A stretch of 64,000 nt of DNA from Streptomyces sp. NBC_01267 (GTDB lineage: Bacteria > Actinomycetota > Actinomycetes > Streptomycetales > Streptomycetaceae): NCBI RefSeq assembly GCF_036241575.1, contig NZ_CP108455.1, positions 124,001 to 188,000 of the forward strand. The letters are read 5' to 3'. The position numbers and the translations under genes were made by a program. The notes beneath the pieces are model-generated. The model did not search any database. It was not told the origin of the DNA and saw only the letters and a list, made by a program, of their open reading frames with translations. This document shows, piece by piece, positions 63,268 through 64,000 of this stretch; position 1 is the stretch's first letter; each line of letters opens with the position of its first letter.

Positions 63268-64000
63268 ATGAGAAGACACATAAGAAGAGCCGCGAAACTG
63301 CTCACCGCGCCGGCTGTCGTCCTGGGCCTGCTCGTGCCCGCCCTCGCCGCGACCCCCGCAGCCGCCGCGACGGACCCCTACACGTTCACCAACACCGACG
63401 GCACGCTGAACGCGACCGGCAACGACGACGGAAACCAGATCTCCGTCACCCCCGACGGCACCAACTACACCGGCTTCCGCCTGATCACGCTGGGCGACCC
63501 GGGCCAGTTCGAGATCGCCAACACGTCCTCGGGGAAGTGTATTTACGCCTCCTCGTTCGCCACACAGAAGTCGTGCGGCCAGGACGGCGAGCAGTGGCAC
63601 TTCCGTCCGATCGACGGGAAGCCCAACAGCTTCGGCCTCGTGCGCCGCGACGCCAACTCCGGTGCCGAGTACTGCCTGGACAACGCTGGTGGCTTGCATC
63701 TGTGGGGGATCCTCGCCAACCCCAACCCCTGCAACGGCAGCCCGAGCCAGGAATGGACCATCCCGGCGTCGAAGGCGGCTGAGGCCAGGAGTCTGGCGCT
63801 CGACTACTACGCCGACCTGTGCGCCAAGCAGACGTCGACCTGTTCATGGACCGAAACCTCCGAAGGCCAGCCCGAAGCGCTGCCCCGCGAGAAAGCGTCC
63901 TCGGTCTGGTACAACGACACCTCCGACAAGGTCACCCAGGTCTTCACCACCGTCTACCACTCCGGTTGGTCGCAGTCGTTGTCGTCGGGCCTGTCCACGT
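63268..64000 (+). CDS. Secreted lectin-domain protein, possible pore-forming toxin (cut at edge)
   Basis: The frame from ATG 63268 is open to the window end (244 codons). A signal peptide is clear: basic start RRHIRRAAKLL, hydrophobic core and an Ala-rich cleavage region (residues 28-38). Residues 40-170 look ricin/lectin-like, with QW/EW motifs (GQDGEQWHF; SPSQEWTI) and Cys pairs. From about residue 210, SSVWYNDTSDKVTQVFTTVY then SGWSQSLSSGLST resembles the Ser/Thr-rich strands of aerolysin/ETX-MTX2 toxins. The C-terminus is outside the window. Lectin call moderate, toxin call tentative. Confidence 0.7.
   Translation, partial: MRRHIRRAAKLLTAPAVVLGLLVPALAATPAAAATDPYTFTNTDGTLNATGNDDGNQISVTPDGTNYTGFRLITLGDPGQFEIANTSSGKCIYASSFATQKSCGQDGEQWHFRPIDGKPNSFGLVRRDANSGAEYCLDNAGGLHLWGILANPNPCNGSPSQEWTIPASKAAEARSLALDYYADLCAKQTSTCSWTETSEGQPEALPREKASSVWYNDTSDKVTQVFTTVYHSGWSQSLSSGLST

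Noticed and set aside
1..64000. tRNA, rRNA and riboswitch genes
   Set aside because: I looked for cloverleaf-like and conserved RNA motifs and saw none that I could support.

Overview
The window is high-GC actinobacterial DNA, most likely from Streptomyces: start codons are often GTG, operons are packed with ATGA/GTGA overlaps, and the families (WhiB, RacP-like, DUF6415, DUF6262, MobF relaxase of linear plasmids, CU044_5270 protein) are typical of that genus. It reads as an accessory stretch, such as a chromosome arm, giant linear plasmid or plasmid-derived island. I count at least fifteen insertion-sequence copies or remnants (IS3, IS4, IS5, IS110, IS256, IS1182, ISL3, Tn3 and Tn554-like) and many genes broken by frameshift or deletion.

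Layout. 1-5.3 kb: plasmid debris (small membrane protein, MobF relaxase fragment) around a decayed RiPP-like locus with a protein kinase, a short peptide, a 13-bp hairpin and a frameshifted HExxH peptide hydroxylase. 5.4-8.8 kb: LysR regulator divergent from an M20 peptidase, then hypothetical genes. 8.8-15 kb: IS110, IS256 and ISL3 copies around a divergent DeoR / NUDIX / DUF4406 module. 15-24 kb: SUFU-domain gene, a degenerate three-repeat I-E-like CRISPR remnant, a zinc-finger/GIY-YIG-like gene split by IS5, Tn554-like remnants and two strings of overlapping unknown genes. 24.2-27.7 kb: a HEAT-repeat gene between inverted sets of GTGACAAC repeats (transposon-like ends), with IS5 inserted in one end. 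27.7-31.7 kb: complete IS1182 and IS3 elements on either side of a gene-free tract rich in GGGACTGAAG repeats. 32-35 kb: PPK2, alcohol dehydrogenase and universal stress protein. 35-40 kb: TetR/MFS efflux pair and debris. 40.4-41.7 kb: a P450 preceded by a 25-codon gene ending in AWYGWI, the layout and core of tryptorubin-type atropopeptide clusters. 42-45.3 kb: IS4, Tn3 and aldo/keto reductase remnants.

45.5-59.8 kb holds a nearly unbroken plus-strand operon of overlapping genes: short peptide, ABC exporter, APH-type kinases, MFS fragment, NUDIX proteins (one with three NUDIX domains), PIMT-type and other methyltransferases, a GNAT-NUDIX fusion, a VanX-like peptidase, a methyltransferase-NUDIX-FxLD methyltransferase fusion and a PIG-L deacetylase. 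It looks like a biosynthetic or self-protection cluster for a modified peptide or nucleotide-linked product, but several genes are truncated or frameshifted. 60-63 kb holds an XRE/DUF2975 pair and a sigma factor/CU044_5270 pair. The right edge cuts a secreted lectin-like protein that may be a pore-forming toxin.

The standout is the two-gene atropopeptide-like locus at 40.4-41.6 kb, followed by the kinase/HExxH peptide locus and the NUDIX-rich operon.
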